From assembly GCA_017523615.1 (NCBI GenBank), contig JAFWWK010000113.1, forward strand, positions 1 through 55,209: a stretch of DNA of 55,209 bases. The letters run 5' to 3'. This DNA comes from Clostridia bacterium. Lineage in GTDB: Bacteria > Bacillota > Clostridia > Christensenellales > Aristaeellaceae. A model generated the notes under the pieces. The model saw only the letters and a program-made list of their open reading frames with translations. It was not told the DNA's origin and searched no databases. Shown piece by piece: positions 25,192-34,155 of this stretch (position 1 is the stretch's first letter; every line of letters starts with the position of its first letter). Position numbers and translations under genes: made by a program.

Positions 25192-26609
25192 CCCTGATCA
25201 GCGGCGCTGAGATGCGCAGGCTGGAAAAAGACGCTTTTCTCGCGGGGGCGGACCCGCTGATCACCATGGAACACGCCGCCGAAGGGGTCGTAAGCCATCT
25301 ATTTCAGATGGATGCCTCGCCCTCGGCTCTTTTTGTCTGCGGCACGGGGAACAACGGCGCCGACGGACTGGCCGCGGCGCGCCTTGCCCGCCTGCGCGGC
25401 GCGAAATGCGCCGTTACGCTCCTTGGCGATATGAAGACCGACGAGGGGAAACGCAACCTCCGCTACCTGAAATACCTGGACGTTCCCGTGTCCGACGTTT
25501 TCCCGGATCGTCCCGCTTCCCTCGGATTCAATTGCGTCGTGGATGCGCTTTGGGGCACGGGCTTTTCCGGCGCGCCCAGGGGCAGGGGCAGAGAATGGAT
25601 CGAAAAGATCAACCTTTGCGGCCTCCCGGTGCTGTCGGTGGATATCCCTTCAGGCATGGACGCCGACACCGGCGAGACCCTGGGCGAATGCGTCAACGCG
25701 GACAGGACAGTGACTTTCCACGCCTTGAAGACCGGGCTTTATCTCAGCCCACGCGGCGAAATGTGCGGTGAGCGCTTCGTGTGGGATATCGGCTTTCTCC
25801 ACACCGAAAAGGGCTTTGAAGCCCTGACGGAGGAGGACCTTCCCCGTCTCCTTCCCCCGCCCCCCTCCACGCTGCACAAAGGACAGGCAGGACGTGTGCT
25901 GGTCCTCGCCGGGTCCAAAGGAAAAGCCGGCGCTGCAGCGATGTGCGCTTTGGGCGCGCTGCGCGCCGGCGCCGGACTTGTGACTATTGCCTGTCCCGAC
26001 GAGATCATCCCCATCCTGCAGACCCTCGTCCCCAACGCCATGTGCGTCTCCGTCGGGGACGCCCTGGCATCGATGCCGGCCTTTGACGTCCTGGCGGCGG
26101 GCTGCGGCCTGGGGCTGGGAAAAGAGCAAAGGGACCATCTTCTCTCCTTCCTTGCCCGTGCGGACAGGGCGGTTTTGGACGCGGACGGCCTGACCCTGCT
26201 GGCCGGTTCGCCCTTTTCCCTGCCCCCCATATGTGTCCTGACCCCGCATGTCGGGGAAGGCGCGCGCCTTCTTGGCACCGACAGCGCCGCGGTGCTCGCG
26301 GACCTGGTGGGAAGCGCCGATACGATCGCAAAAAAATACCGCGCCACGGTCCTCCTTAAAAGCGCGGTCTCCGTCATCGCCGACGGAAAAGCTTCATATC
26401 TCAACATCGCCGGTTCCCCGGCTCTTGCCAAGGGGGGCACCGGGGACGCCCTTTGCGGCGTCACAGCCGCCTGCCTTTGCGGCGCTGAAAACGCCGCGGC
26501 CGCAGCGAGGCTCGCCGCCCTGCGCGTCGGGATCGCCGGAGAAAAAGGCGCCCGCCTGTATGGAACGCGTTCCATGCTGACGGGCGAGATGCTGTCTCTC
26601 CTCAGGTGA
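25182..26609 (+). CDS. nnr: Bifunctional NAD(P)H-hydrate repair enzyme
   Basis: Nnr repairs damaged NAD(P)HX: the N-terminal domain epimerises and the C-terminal domain dehydrates with ADP or ATP. N-terminal marks are GTGNNGADGLAAARLA (about residues 50-66) and VDIPSGMDADTGE. C-terminal marks are VLAGSKGKAGAAAMCA, AAGCGLGLG, VLDADGLTLL, LTPHVGEGARLLG and KGGTGDALCG. The usual LTPHPGE has Val for Pro. The start is preceded by AAGGAGG at ideal spacing. Location beside acpS is common in Firmicutes. The 3' end overlaps the convergent rimI gene by 8 bases. Confidence 0.93.
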   Translation: MPVTLISGAEMRRLEKDAFLAGADPLITMEHAAEGVVSHLFQMDASPSALFVCGTGNNGADGLAAARLARLRGAKCAVTLLGDMKTDEGKRNLRYLKYLDVPVSDVFPDRPASLGFNCVVDALWGTGFSGAPRGRGREWIEKINLCGLPVLSVDIPSGMDADTGETLGECVNADRTVTFHALKTGLYLSPRGEMCGERFVWDIGFLHTEKGFEALTEEDLPRLLPPPPSTLHKGQAGRVLVLAGSKGKAGAAAMCALGALRAGAGLVTIACPDEIIPILQTLVPNAMCVSVGDALASMPAFDVLAAGCGLGLGKEQRDHLLSFLARADRAVLDADGLTLLAGSPFSLPPICVLTPHVGEGARLLGTDSAAVLADLVGSADTIAKKYRATVLLKSAVSVIADGKASYLNIAGSPALAKGGTGDALCGVTAACLCGAENAAAAARLAALRVGIAGEKGARLYGTRSMLTGEMLSLLR

Positions 26610-27102
26610 CCTCCCGGAGGGTCTCGTCCTCCTCAAAATCATCCTCGGGCGGCGGCAGACGGTCGGCGACCATAAGGTACCCATCCTCGCCGTTGTCCTC
26701 ATAATATTTTTTCCTTACCGATACCCGGATGAAGCCCAGGGACGTATACAGCGCCTGGGCTTTTTTATTGCCCGCGCGCACCTCCAGGGTCATGTAGGAG
26801 ACCCCCAGGTTGGATGCGTACTGCATCAGCGCCTCCATCAGCCGCCTGCCGATCCCCCTGCCCCGGTATTCCGGCAGCACGGCGATGTTGGTCATGTGGC
26901 TTTCCTCCAGGATCATCCACGCCCCGGCGAAGCCCACGATTCTCCCATCCTCCTCTGCCACCAGGTACCTGGCGCAGCGATTGACTGTCATTTCCTTTTC
27001 AAAATCCCGCAGCGACCAGGGGGTCGGGAACACCTGCTCCTCGATCCCGTGGACCTGGGGGCAGTCTTCAAGACGCATCCTTCGGATGATCAGGTCACTC
27101 AT
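26602..27102 (-). CDS. rimI: Ribosomal-protein-alanine N-acetyltransferase
   Basis: RimI acetylates the N-terminal alanine of ribosomal protein S18 in the best-studied bacteria. The 166-residue GNAT protein has HGIEEQVFPTPWSLRDF near the N-terminus, the motif IAVLPEYRGRGIGRRLMEAL and LEVRAGNKKAQALYTSLGF, and a Glu/Asp-rich tail (PPEDDFEEDETLREVT). It follows tsaB with an 8-base overlap (start at 27102), the typical tsaE-tsaB-rimI order, so the product is probably linked to the t6A pathway operon by expression only. It overlaps the convergent nnr 3' end by 8 bases. Confidence 0.9.
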   Translation of the reverse strand: MSDLIIRRMRLEDCPQVHGIEEQVFPTPWSLRDFEKEMTVNRCARYLVAEEDGRIVGFAGAWMILEESHMTNIAVLPEYRGRGIGRRLMEALMQYASNLGVSYMTLEVRAGNKKAQALYTSLGFIRVSVRKKYYEDNGEDGYLMVADRLPPPEDDFEEDETLREVT

Positions 27103-27799
27103 GGCCTTTTTCCTTCAAGTTTTTCTGTCTTTCAGCCTGGGGCGGACGGAGATAAAGGGGCTCCAGGTCCCGCCAGTCCAGCGCGGTCTCCATGTGCGAA
27201 AAGGCGCATGCCGCAGCGCACGCCGGGCGCAGGTAGATGCCCGCGGGTCCAGCACAGGTCACGCGGGAGGCAAGCTTTCCATACGAAAGGATCTCGCCGC
27301 GGTGCGCAGCCGCCCCGTCCCCGGTCACAAGCACCTTCCTGCCGTCATCAGCTGCCATGTCCAGGATCTCCTCAAGGGGGACGGGCATATCGTCAGTCAG
27401 GCGTTCGAGCGTCGCGCCTTCAAACAAAGCGGCGTAAACCTGCTTCGCCCGGGCGTCCTGCATCGGCAGGATCAGCCCGTCAAAGCCGCGGTGCCCCTCG
27501 GCAAAGGCCTCCAGGGCGTCCACGGGGATCACTCGCCTGGAAAGGGCATGTCCCAGGGCTTTGGCGGCTTCCACGCCCAGCCTGACCCCCGTAAAGGAAC
27601 CGGGCCCGACCGTGCATGCAAACATATCCACCTTTTCGATGGGAACGCCGCTCCTGAGGCAAGCCTCCTCCACCATGGGCATCAGGTTGCGGGAATGGGT
27701 AAAATTGTTTTTGACCACCGCCTCGTAGCGGATCTCGCCATCCTCCGTCAGGGCGATCCCGCATACGGGGCCCGAGGTATCCATCGTCAGAAGGATCAT
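27095..27799 (-). CDS. tsaB: tRNA t6A37 biosynthesis factor TsaB
   Basis: TsaB is the partner of TsaD and TsaE in threonylcarbamoylation of adenosine 37 of ANN-reading tRNAs. The 234-residue ASKHA-fold protein starts MILLTMDTSGPVCGIAL and has KNNFTHSRNLMPMVEE and CTVGPGSFTGVRLGVEAAK, all characteristic. It starts 21 bp after tsaE and its stop overlaps rimI. No tsaD is in this operon, but a TsaD-like gene is at 37801-38760. Confidence 0.92.
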   Translation of the reverse strand: MILLTMDTSGPVCGIALTEDGEIRYEAVVKNNFTHSRNLMPMVEEACLRSGVPIEKVDMFACTVGPGSFTGVRLGVEAAKALGHALSRRVIPVDALEAFAEGHRGFDGLILPMQDARAKQVYAALFEGATLERLTDDMPVPLEEILDMAADDGRKVLVTGDGAAAHRGEILSYGKLASRVTCAGPAGIYLRPACAAACAFSHMETALDWRDLEPLYLRPPQAERQKNLKEKGHE

Positions 27800-27820
27800 C
27801 GTATTAATTCTATCCCTCGC

Positions 27821-28342
27821 TCATTCTTGCAGCTTCTTATCCGCGTTTCCTTCATCCCCGTCGGCAGCGCCGTCCTCGGGGCGCGGCAGGGCATCCGGCA
27901 GACGGATATCCCCGTGCGTTTCCATCCGGATCAGCCGGGCATCGTTTTCAATGGGGGTCAGGGTGACCACGATGCGGTCTTCCGGCAGAACGTCCGGAGC
28001 CCTTTCGCTCCATTCGATGACGCAGACGCCCCTTCCCCCGATATACTCGTCCAGCCCGCTTTCATACAGCTCCCCGCTGTCCGCAATGCGGTACCAGTCG
28101 AAATGATGCAGAGCCAGCCTTCCCCCCTCATATTCGTTGAGAATGGTGAAGGACGGGCTGGGAATGGGACCGTCATAGCCCAGTCCCCGGGCGATCCCCC
28201 GGGCAAACTCACTCTTTCCGGCCCCAAGCTCCCCCTGGAGTACGACGGTATCCCCGTCCCTGAGGCCCTCGCTCAGGATGCGCGCGATCTCCCGGGTCGC
28301 CTCCGGGGTGGGTGCGGTCAGGATCACACGGCTTTTTCCCAT
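27821..28342 (-). CDS. tsaE: tRNA t6A37 biosynthesis ATPase TsaE
   Basis: TsaE is the P-loop ATPase that drives turnover of the TsaB-TsaD complex. The 173-residue protein has GELGAGKSEFARG (Walker A, about residues 38-50), PSPSFTILNEYEGG, LHHFDWYRI and VIEWSERAP. Normal members are about 150 residues; here an extra 30-residue Asp/Glu-rich tail (RPEDGAADGDEGNADKK) is present. The start at 28342 overlaps the galactokinase stop as TGATG; a longer frame upstream lies inside galactokinase and is not used. Confidence 0.92.
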   Translation of the reverse strand: MGKSRVILTAPTPEATREIARILSEGLRDGDTVVLQGELGAGKSEFARGIARGLGYDGPIPSPSFTILNEYEGGRLALHHFDWYRIADSGELYESGLDEYIGGRGVCVIEWSERAPDVLPEDRIVVTLTPIENDARLIRMETHGDIRLPDALPRPEDGAADGDEGNADKKLQE

Positions 28343-29631
28343 CACGGCTCCCGGCTTTCCAGCGCCACGGTCCCGCCCTCGGGTCGTACGTCCAGGATAA
28401 AGCAGGCGCCGTCGCCGAACACATCGTTCATCCGCCGGGTGAACTCCGCCGTCATATCCCGGGGCACCACGTTCAAAGTGGTGCCGGCAAAACCGCCGCC
28501 GTGCACACGCCATGCACCTTTGCCCCTGAGCATGCTCTCGGCAATGGTCAGCGCGAGGGTCATCGGCTGGCTCCTGCCCACCACGTAAACGTTCTGCAGA
28601 AGCTTCTGGCTGGAATCACCGGAGGCGATCATCCCCTCCAGCACCCGTTCTGTGTCGTTGTTCTTCACGTCGTCGACAAGTTTTGCGACCCGCTCGTTTT
28701 CATTGAAGTAATGGATCGCCCTCAGCACCGGACGCTCGCCCAGGCGTTCCCTGAGGGCTTTCAGGTTTCGCCATACGTCCCCGGCGTCCACCTGGCGCAG
28801 GACGGATTTGCCGAAGAAAGCGGCCACCTCGTTCATCTCCAGACGGATGGAGGCGTATTCGTCGGTCAGGTTGTCATGGCTGGAACCGGTATTGACCACC
28901 ACGATATCGTATCTGCTGTTCGAAAAACGGAACGGGAGACCCTCCACCCTGGGTTCGTCCTTAAAATCGATGGTCACCATGCCGCCGACAGAGGACGCCA
29001 TCTGGTCCATCAGGCCAGAGGGCTTCCCAAAGTGCACATTCTCCGCATACTGGGCGATCCTGGCGCGAAGAACCGGGGCCAATGTGCGGCCGTTATACAG
29101 GGCGTCCAGGATCTGGGCGATCATCACTTCATAAGCGGCGGAGGAAGAAAGCCCGCTGCCGGTCACCACATCGCTGGTCACCACGGCGTCAAAACCGCCG
29201 ATCTTCATCCCGTTTTCCTTCATCCCGGCGGCAACGCCGCGGATCAGGGAAGCGCTGGTCCCTTTGTCCTCCTCGCGGACCGCGGTATCCGTCAGATCCA
29301 TCTCCACAGGGGAGAAGCCCTCGGAATGCACCCTGACCTTCATGTCCTGCCTGGGGCTGACCGCCGCCAGGCAGTCCAGGCTGACCGCCGCCGCAAGTAC
29401 CCTTCCGTTGTTGTGGTCGGTATGGTTGCCGGCGATCTCGATCCTGCCGGGAGCGCTGACCATCAGGATGCGGCCGGAGGAATGGAAAAGCTCCTCATGT
29501 TTTTTCACAAGTCCCGCGTAACGGGCGGCCTGCCTTTTCAGTTCGTCCTCACGGCTTCCGTAAAGCGCCTTCAGCCTTTCCAGCGCTTCATCAGTCGAAA
29601 GGAGAGAAAGCATCGAATTGTAGTTATCCAT
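28342..29631 (-). CDS. galK: Galactokinase-like GHMP sugar kinase
   Basis: GHMP kinases phosphorylate small sugars at O-1. The 429-residue protein has APGRIEIAGNHTDHNNG (sugar-binding and signature region, about residues 60-76), VVTGSGLSSSAAYEVM (ATP loop, GLSSSAA) and WRVHGGGFAGTTLN (C-terminal loop). The EIAGNHTDHNNG form differs from classic galactokinase (NLIGEHTDYN), and such variants may act on another hexose, so the substrate is inference. The start at 29631 (MDNYNSML) has GGAGGG 8 bases before it and lies 1 bp past the binding-protein stop. A farther ATG at 29697 is inside that gene. The pairing with a sugar-binding protein suggests use of the imported sugar. Confidence 0.85.
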   Translation of the reverse strand: MDNYNSMLSLLSTDEALERLKALYGSREDELKRQAARYAGLVKKHEELFHSSGRILMVSAPGRIEIAGNHTDHNNGRVLAAAVSLDCLAAVSPRQDMKVRVHSEGFSPVEMDLTDTAVREEDKGTSASLIRGVAAGMKENGMKIGGFDAVVTSDVVTGSGLSSSAAYEVMIAQILDALYNGRTLAPVLRARIAQYAENVHFGKPSGLMDQMASSVGGMVTIDFKDEPRVEGLPFRFSNSRYDIVVVNTGSSHDNLTDEYASIRLEMNEVAAFFGKSVLRQVDAGDVWRNLKALRERLGERPVLRAIHYFNENERVAKLVDDVKNNDTERVLEGMIASGDSSQKLLQNVYVVGRSQPMTLALTIAESMLRGKGAWRVHGGGFAGTTLNVVPRDMTAEFTRRMNDVFGDGACFILDVRPEGGTVALESREP

Positions 29632-29632
29632 G

Positions 29633-31144
29633 TCATCTGCCCTCCTGTGCGTCGTAGATGCCCTGCCACAGGGCCAGGAATTCGTCCAACCCGGCATCCT
29701 TCAGGTCGGAAACGAAGTTTTTCCCGCTATCAGCGGTGATCTCCTCCTCCCCCAGGACCCACCTGGCGATCTGCATATCAACAAGGTATCCCAGTTTCCC
29801 CTGCAGCGCCATGATCCTTGTGTTCTCCTCCCGCGTAAGGTACAGGTACGGGAAAGGAAGGACGCATTTTGCGCCGAACGTGTGTAGCGCGTCCAGCATC
29901 GTCTTCAGGCCCGGATCATTGTACCTTGCGTGGAATTCCTCGGCGGAATACCCCGGGATCTCGGCCCCGGAGGTAATGGTATGGGAAACGGTGTAATAGG
30001 AATCCCCTTTGGCAGATTCCGTCAGCCGCCAGGACCCATCCCCGTCGATCACATAATCCGAATTCCTTTTGCCCACGGAAGCCAGGACACTGCCTTCCTC
30101 TGAATACATCAGGTCCACCCAGGACAGTACCTCGCCTACGTCAGGGCAGTGCGTGGTCACGGCGAAGGTGCCGCGGACGATATGCAGCCCCACGTCCCTG
30201 TAACGGGCCTCGCCCTCCCACTGGAGGGGCATCAGGCAGACGTAGTCCTCCAGCCACTCCGAAGGGAACAGCGTCGTGACCATCGGGGCGAAAATGACGC
30301 CGTAGCGCTGGGGCTTTTTGGCGTCGGTGACGGCGCGCAGCATATCCGACGACGTAAACCCGGCGGGATCAAGCAGCCCTTCCTTATACCATTCCCGCAG
30401 CCCGGTCATAAGCAGCATAAAGCGTTCCTCGGCGGGCATATAGCGCACCTCGCCGCTGTCCGTGACAAACAGATTGTAGTCGTTGGCCGTCAGGCCGAAG
30501 GCGTGTCCCAGGTATTTAAGATCGTACGGCCCGAGGAAGCCCATCGGGATCTCGTCGTTCGTATCCCCGTTGCCGTTGGCGTCCGTATCCCGGAAGGCCC
30601 TGAGGACGTCCGTCATTTCGTCCCAGGTAGTCGGGGCGGATCTGCCCGCCCGGGCCAGGAACTTTTTGTTGATCCACATGACGTTCTGGGTCGGGGTCTC
30701 GCTGATATAGGGCAGCGCGGCGATCCGCCCGTCGGGCAGGGTGATGGCGGAAAGGATGGCGTCGTCCTCAAGGATCATGGCCCACAGATGGGGGCAGCAG
30801 GTCTCAAGATACGGCTTCAGGTCCACCAGGATGCCCTTATCCAGCATTTCAGCGCATTCGTACCCGGTCAGCTGTGCCTTGAACAGCACGTCGGGCATGT
30901 CTCCCCCCGCGGCAAAAGAGGCCTTCGCCTCCTCCCAGGAGGAAAGCGCGGAATACTGTTTTAATTCAAAATGCACGCCGGTCATCTCTTCCATGGATGA
31001 GAAAAACGCGTTTTCCGACCAGACGCGGTACTGGGTGGGATCGAATCCCGCCAGCACATAGTTTCCCCCCTCCGCTCCGGCGGGCAGAATGCACGCGGAG
31101 GCCAGGCAGGCCAGGACCAGCAGCCACAAAGTCAGACGCTTCAT
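29633..31144 (-). CDS. Orphan extracellular solute-binding protein (sugar type)
   Basis: A 503-residue precursor with the signal MKRLTLWLLVLACLASAC followed by ILPAGAEGG; the SAC site is a weak lipoprotein signal, so it may be lipid-anchored. Mature sequence has FASSMEEMTGVHFEL-type opening, WDEMTDVLRAFRDTDANG, DTNDEIPMGFLG, KEGLLDPAGF and PYLYLTREENTRIMALQGKLG, typical of bacterial family 1 solute-binding proteins with oligosaccharide ligands. No permease is next to it, but galactokinase is the next gene, so transport of a galactose-containing sugar is a guess. AGGAGG is just ahead of its start, within a leader that contains three perfect 13-bp repeats (31161-31199). Confidence 0.85.
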   Translation of the reverse strand: MKRLTLWLLVLACLASACILPAGAEGGNYVLAGFDPTQYRVWSENAFFSSMEEMTGVHFELKQYSALSSWEEAKASFAAGGDMPDVLFKAQLTGYECAEMLDKGILVDLKPYLETCCPHLWAMILEDDAILSAITLPDGRIAALPYISETPTQNVMWINKKFLARAGRSAPTTWDEMTDVLRAFRDTDANGNGDTNDEIPMGFLGPYDLKYLGHAFGLTANDYNLFVTDSGEVRYMPAEERFMLLMTGLREWYKEGLLDPAGFTSSDMLRAVTDAKKPQRYGVIFAPMVTTLFPSEWLEDYVCLMPLQWEGEARYRDVGLHIVRGTFAVTTHCPDVGEVLSWVDLMYSEEGSVLASVGKRNSDYVIDGDGSWRLTESAKGDSYYTVSHTITSGAEIPGYSAEEFHARYNDPGLKTMLDALHTFGAKCVLPFPYLYLTREENTRIMALQGKLGYLVDMQIARWVLGEEEITADSGKNFVSDLKDAGLDEFLALWQGIYDAQEGR

Positions 31145-31160
31145 GCCGATTCCTCCTGTT

Positions 31161-31199
31161 TTATCCGTTTCCGTTATCCGTTTCCGTTATCCGTTTCCG
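31161..31199. repeat. Three tandem 13-bp repeats in the leader of the binding-protein gene
   Basis: TTATCCGTTTCCG occurs three times without a mismatch (31161-31173, 31174-31186, 31187-31199), then degenerates into TTTCCGGTAATCG. On the gene strand the unit reads CGGAAACGGATAA. It lies 17 to 55 bp ahead of the binding-protein start. Such arrays can expand and shrink by slippage and may alter promoter spacing or leader folding. Confidence 0.95.
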
Positions 31200-31259
31200 T
31201 TTCCGGTAATCGTTTTTCGTTCCCGTTCCCCGTTTCGGTCTCCCCTGACGAAAAAGAGG

Positions 31260-32408
31260 TCAAAGATCGATGATCTCGGCTTCCCTGACAGCCTCTTCGA
31301 TCAATTCCTCCTGTGCAAGGAGCTCTTCCCCCACCAGGATCTTTTCCATCTTCGGCCTTGTCGCGGGATGCCTTGGGGTGAACACGGTGCAGCAGTCCTC
31401 ATAGGGCAGGCACGAGGTCTCGTAGGTGCCGATCTCCTCCGCCACATGGATGATTTCGATCTTGTCAAACCCGATCACCGGGCGGAAGACCGGCATATCC
31501 ACCACCTGATCCGTGGCGTTCAGAGCTTCCATGGTCTGGCTGGCCACCTGACCGATGCTTTCCCCGGTGACCAGGGCCATGGCGCCTTCCCTGCGGGCGA
31601 TGATCTCAGCGATGCGCATCATATACCTGCGCATGATCAAAGTGGTGTAATCGTCGGGGCACTTGGCGTGGATCTCCATCTGGATGCGGGTAAAGGGGAC
31701 CACGTACACCCGCATGCCGCAGGTATAGCCCGACAGGATGCGCGCCAGATCCAACACCTTCTGCCTCGCCTGGGGCCCGGTATACGGGAAGGAATAATAA
31801 TGCACCGCCACAAGTTCCACGCCCCGCTTGGCGATCATATATCCCGCCACAGGGCTGTCGATGCCGCCGGAAAGGAGCAAAGCGGCGCGCCCGCCTGTCC
31901 CGACCGGCATGCCGCCCACTGCCGGGAACACCCGGGAATAGAGGTACGCCTTGTCCCGGATCTCCACGCTCAAAACATGCTCCGGCTTTTTTACGTCCAC
32001 CTTCAGCCGGCCGCCGCTTATCCCCAGGACGTACTCGCCGACCCTCGCGTTGATCGCCGGCGAATCCAGGAAATAATGCTTGTCAGACCGGCGCGCCTCC
32101 ACCTTGAAGGTGCCTTCGAGTCCCTCCATCATTTCCGCCGCCGTGCGGAGCAGCAGATCAAAATCGTCCTTCTCCAGCGCCACCGCCGGACAGACCGAGT
32201 GTACGCCGAACACCCGGCGCACCCTGCGGATGCATTCTTCCATGTCCTCCACGCCGCTGACAAAGATCCGGGCGTCGTGCAGCCAGACGTTCCCGCCGAT
32301 CTCCCGGACTGCCTCGCGCACCCTGGATACCAGGGTCTTCAGGAAATAGGGCCTGTTTTGGCCCTTTAAATAGATCTCACCGTAACGGACAAGCAGCAGT
32401 TTCTGCAT
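31260..32408 (-). CDS. thiI: tRNA 4-thiouridine synthase ThiI
   Basis: ThiI adds sulfur to uridine 8 of tRNA using a persulfide handed over by a cysteine desulfurase. The 382-residue protein has an N-terminal ferredoxin-like and THUMP region, the PP-loop LLLSGGIDSPVAGYM (about residues 176-190) and GMPVGTGGRAAL ahead of it. It lacks the C-terminal rhodanese domain found in E. coli, as is usual for Firmicutes, so the last part ends ELIEEAVREAEIIDL. It starts 17 bp after the cysteine desulfurase gene, the expected partner. Confidence 0.92.
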   Translation of the reverse strand: MQKLLLVRYGEIYLKGQNRPYFLKTLVSRVREAVREIGGNVWLHDARIFVSGVEDMEECIRRVRRVFGVHSVCPAVALEKDDFDLLLRTAAEMMEGLEGTFKVEARRSDKHYFLDSPAINARVGEYVLGISGGRLKVDVKKPEHVLSVEIRDKAYLYSRVFPAVGGMPVGTGGRAALLLSGGIDSPVAGYMIAKRGVELVAVHYYSFPYTGPQARQKVLDLARILSGYTCGMRVYVVPFTRIQMEIHAKCPDDYTTLIMRRYMMRIAEIIARREGAMALVTGESIGQVASQTMEALNATDQVVDMPVFRPVIGFDKIEIIHVAEEIGTYETSCLPYEDCCTVFTPRHPATRPKMEKILVGEELLAQEELIEEAVREAEIIDL

Positions 32409-32425
32409 ATGATCGACGTCCTTTT

Positions 32426-33559
32426 TTATCTTCTGGTATAAGGGGACAGAAAATCGTACTGTTCCCTGACACGGCGCACCGTTTCCGCCATTTCCTCTAT
32501 CCGGTTGTCCGGACCCAGGCTGAAGCGCAGCGCTGATTCAGCCCTGGGACGGCTGATGCCCATGGCCCTGAGTCCTTCGGAGACCCGCTGCTTATTGGAT
32601 GCGCAGGCCGAGCCGATGCCGATGAGGATCCCGCAGCCCTCCAAGGCATGGAGCATGGTCTCGCTCCTCACAGGCTCAAGGGACACGTTCAGGATATGGG
32701 GAGCCGATTCTTCGCTCATCGGATCGGGACCGTTGACCTGCAGGGATGGCACCTGCTCCTTCAGGCCCCGATAGAGCGCTTCCTTCATTTCGCGCAGCCC
32801 CTCCGCTCCGGGCCAGGCATCGATAGCGGCGCCCATGCCCAGGATACCGGGGGTATTCTCGGTGCCGGAGCGAAGCGCCCCCTCCTGCCCTCCACCCAGC
32901 ATCCGCGGCGCAAGGCGCGCCCCGGGCGATACGACCAGCGCACCGCAGCCTTTGGGGCCGCGGATCTTATGGGCCGACAAGGCATAACTGTCCGCGTGCC
33001 AGGCCTTCATGTCCGCCGGGACCCTCAAAAAACCCTGAACGCCGTCCACATGAAAAAAAGCCCTGGGACAAAGCCGTTCCTTCATTTCGCCGATCTCCCG
33101 GAGCGGCTGTATGGCCCCGCTTTCATTGTTGACCTGCATCACCGCGATCAGTCGGACGTCCTCATCCAGCATTTTTTCCAGCCGTTCAAGGTCCGCCATT
33201 CCACGGCTGTCATAGGGGATCTCCTCGGCGGCAAGTCCCTTCACGGCCCTGCAGGCTTCCTTTACAGCCGGATGTTCCCCGGCCGAATACAGGATCCTTC
33301 CCTCCCGGAAGGAGGCCGTCAGGCCCAGTACCGCCAGGTTGTCGGCCTCGGTCCCCCCGGACACGAAGATCGTCCTGCCGCCGCCGCAGCGCACGATGCG
33401 GGCGATCTTTTCACGGATCGCGCGCATCTCCTCTTTCACCTCAAGGGATGGGCCGTACAGCGCCGAAGGGTTGAAATAGCCCTCGCGCATGCACATGGCC
33501 ATCCGTTCGACGGCTTCGGCGCACACCCTGGTTGTGGCGCTGTTGTCAAGATAGATCAT
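32426..33559 (-). CDS. Cysteine desulfurase (IscS/NifS family, ThiI partner type)
   Basis: The pyridoxal phosphate enzyme takes sulfur from cysteine and keeps it as a persulfide. The 377-residue protein has IYLDNSATTRV at the start, SGGTEADNLAV (cofactor binding), HVDGVQGFLRVPADM, the lysine in YALSAHKIRGPKGCGAL and the catalytic Cys in GIGSACASNKQ near the C-terminus. No IscU/SufU scaffold is adjacent; thiI follows within 17 bp, so its main role is probably tRNA thiolation, as with the Firmicutes NifZ-ThiI pair. Its stop to start spacing from the upstream DUF6106-like gene is 9 bp. Confidence 0.92.
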   Translation of the reverse strand: MIYLDNSATTRVCAEAVERMAMCMREGYFNPSALYGPSLEVKEEMRAIREKIARIVRCGGGRTIFVSGGTEADNLAVLGLTASFREGRILYSAGEHPAVKEACRAVKGLAAEEIPYDSRGMADLERLEKMLDEDVRLIAVMQVNNESGAIQPLREIGEMKERLCPRAFFHVDGVQGFLRVPADMKAWHADSYALSAHKIRGPKGCGALVVSPGARLAPRMLGGGQEGALRSGTENTPGILGMGAAIDAWPGAEGLREMKEALYRGLKEQVPSLQVNGPDPMSEESAPHILNVSLEPVRSETMLHALEGCGILIGIGSACASNKQRVSEGLRAMGISRPRAESALRFSLGPDNRIEEMAETVRRVREQYDFLSPYTRR

Positions 33560-33568
33560 TCCTCTGCC

Positions 33569-34141
33569 TCAATTCGTCTGGTATACGCCGGGCATGACCA
33601 CGCGGCGGATCATTTCCACCAGTTCGTCGCTGGGTTCGATGATAATGATCCGTTTTTCACTGTTCTTGGTGTAATAAAGGTAAAAAAGGTCAGCGTCCCG
33701 ATTCAGGAACCAGTTGCTCCGCTTGATCTGGGGCATGGAGATATACCGGTGGAAGCTTCCGGAGGAAACCTTCCCGCAGGCCTCGATATTTTTCAGGTTC
33801 ATGGTGCCCAAAGCTTTGCGCTTTTTGTTGTTGAACACCTTGGCGAAATCCAGAGAGGCGTTGGTGATGGTATATTCGTATTCCGTACGGATCTCATCCT
33901 TTTTCAGGAACAGAAGGACCGCAAGGCCGCCGCCCGCAAGGAACATGACCAGGGGAAAGATGATGTCGGCCACGGAAGCCTGACCGGCGATCATCGCCGA
34001 AACCACCCTCATCAGGGCCTGCAGCCCGAAGATCCCCATGATGGCCATGATGATCATCATCATGTTCGCCACCAGGAGCGTCACCGTCTGGAAGCCCTGC
34101 TTGTTCTGCGTTACCACCTCTTCATGGAACTGATCGTTCAT
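33569..34141 (-). CDS. DUF6106-like membrane protein
   Basis: The 190-residue protein has two hydrophobic stretches, at about 18-47 (Met/Ile-rich VANMMMIIMAIMGIFGLQ) and 58-78, then a soluble part with YEYTITNASLDFAKVFNNKKRKALG and a C-terminal YYTKNSEKRIIIIEPSDELVEMIRR. This layout, and especially the IIIIEPS ending, resembles clostridial proteins labelled DUF6106, function unknown. It is 9 bp upstream of the cysteine desulfurase gene and 14 bp downstream of the PAP2-like gene, so it is part of the same run. The coding prediction is strong; the family call is tentative. Confidence 0.6.
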   Translation of the reverse strand: MNDQFHEEVVTQNKQGFQTVTLLVANMMMIIMAIMGIFGLQALMRVVSAMIAGQASVADIIFPLVMFLAGGGLAVLLFLKKDEIRTEYEYTITNASLDFAKVFNNKKRKALGTMNLKNIEACGKVSSGSFHRYISMPQIKRSNWFLNRDADLFYLYYTKNSEKRIIIIEPSDELVEMIRRVVMPGVYQTN

Positions 34142-34155
34142 TGAAAAAACCTCCC

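Noticed and set aside
31030..31050. A tRNA-like GGGATCGAATCCCG motif
   Set aside because: It lies within the coding frame of the solute-binding protein and has no flanking acceptor, D or anticodon arms.
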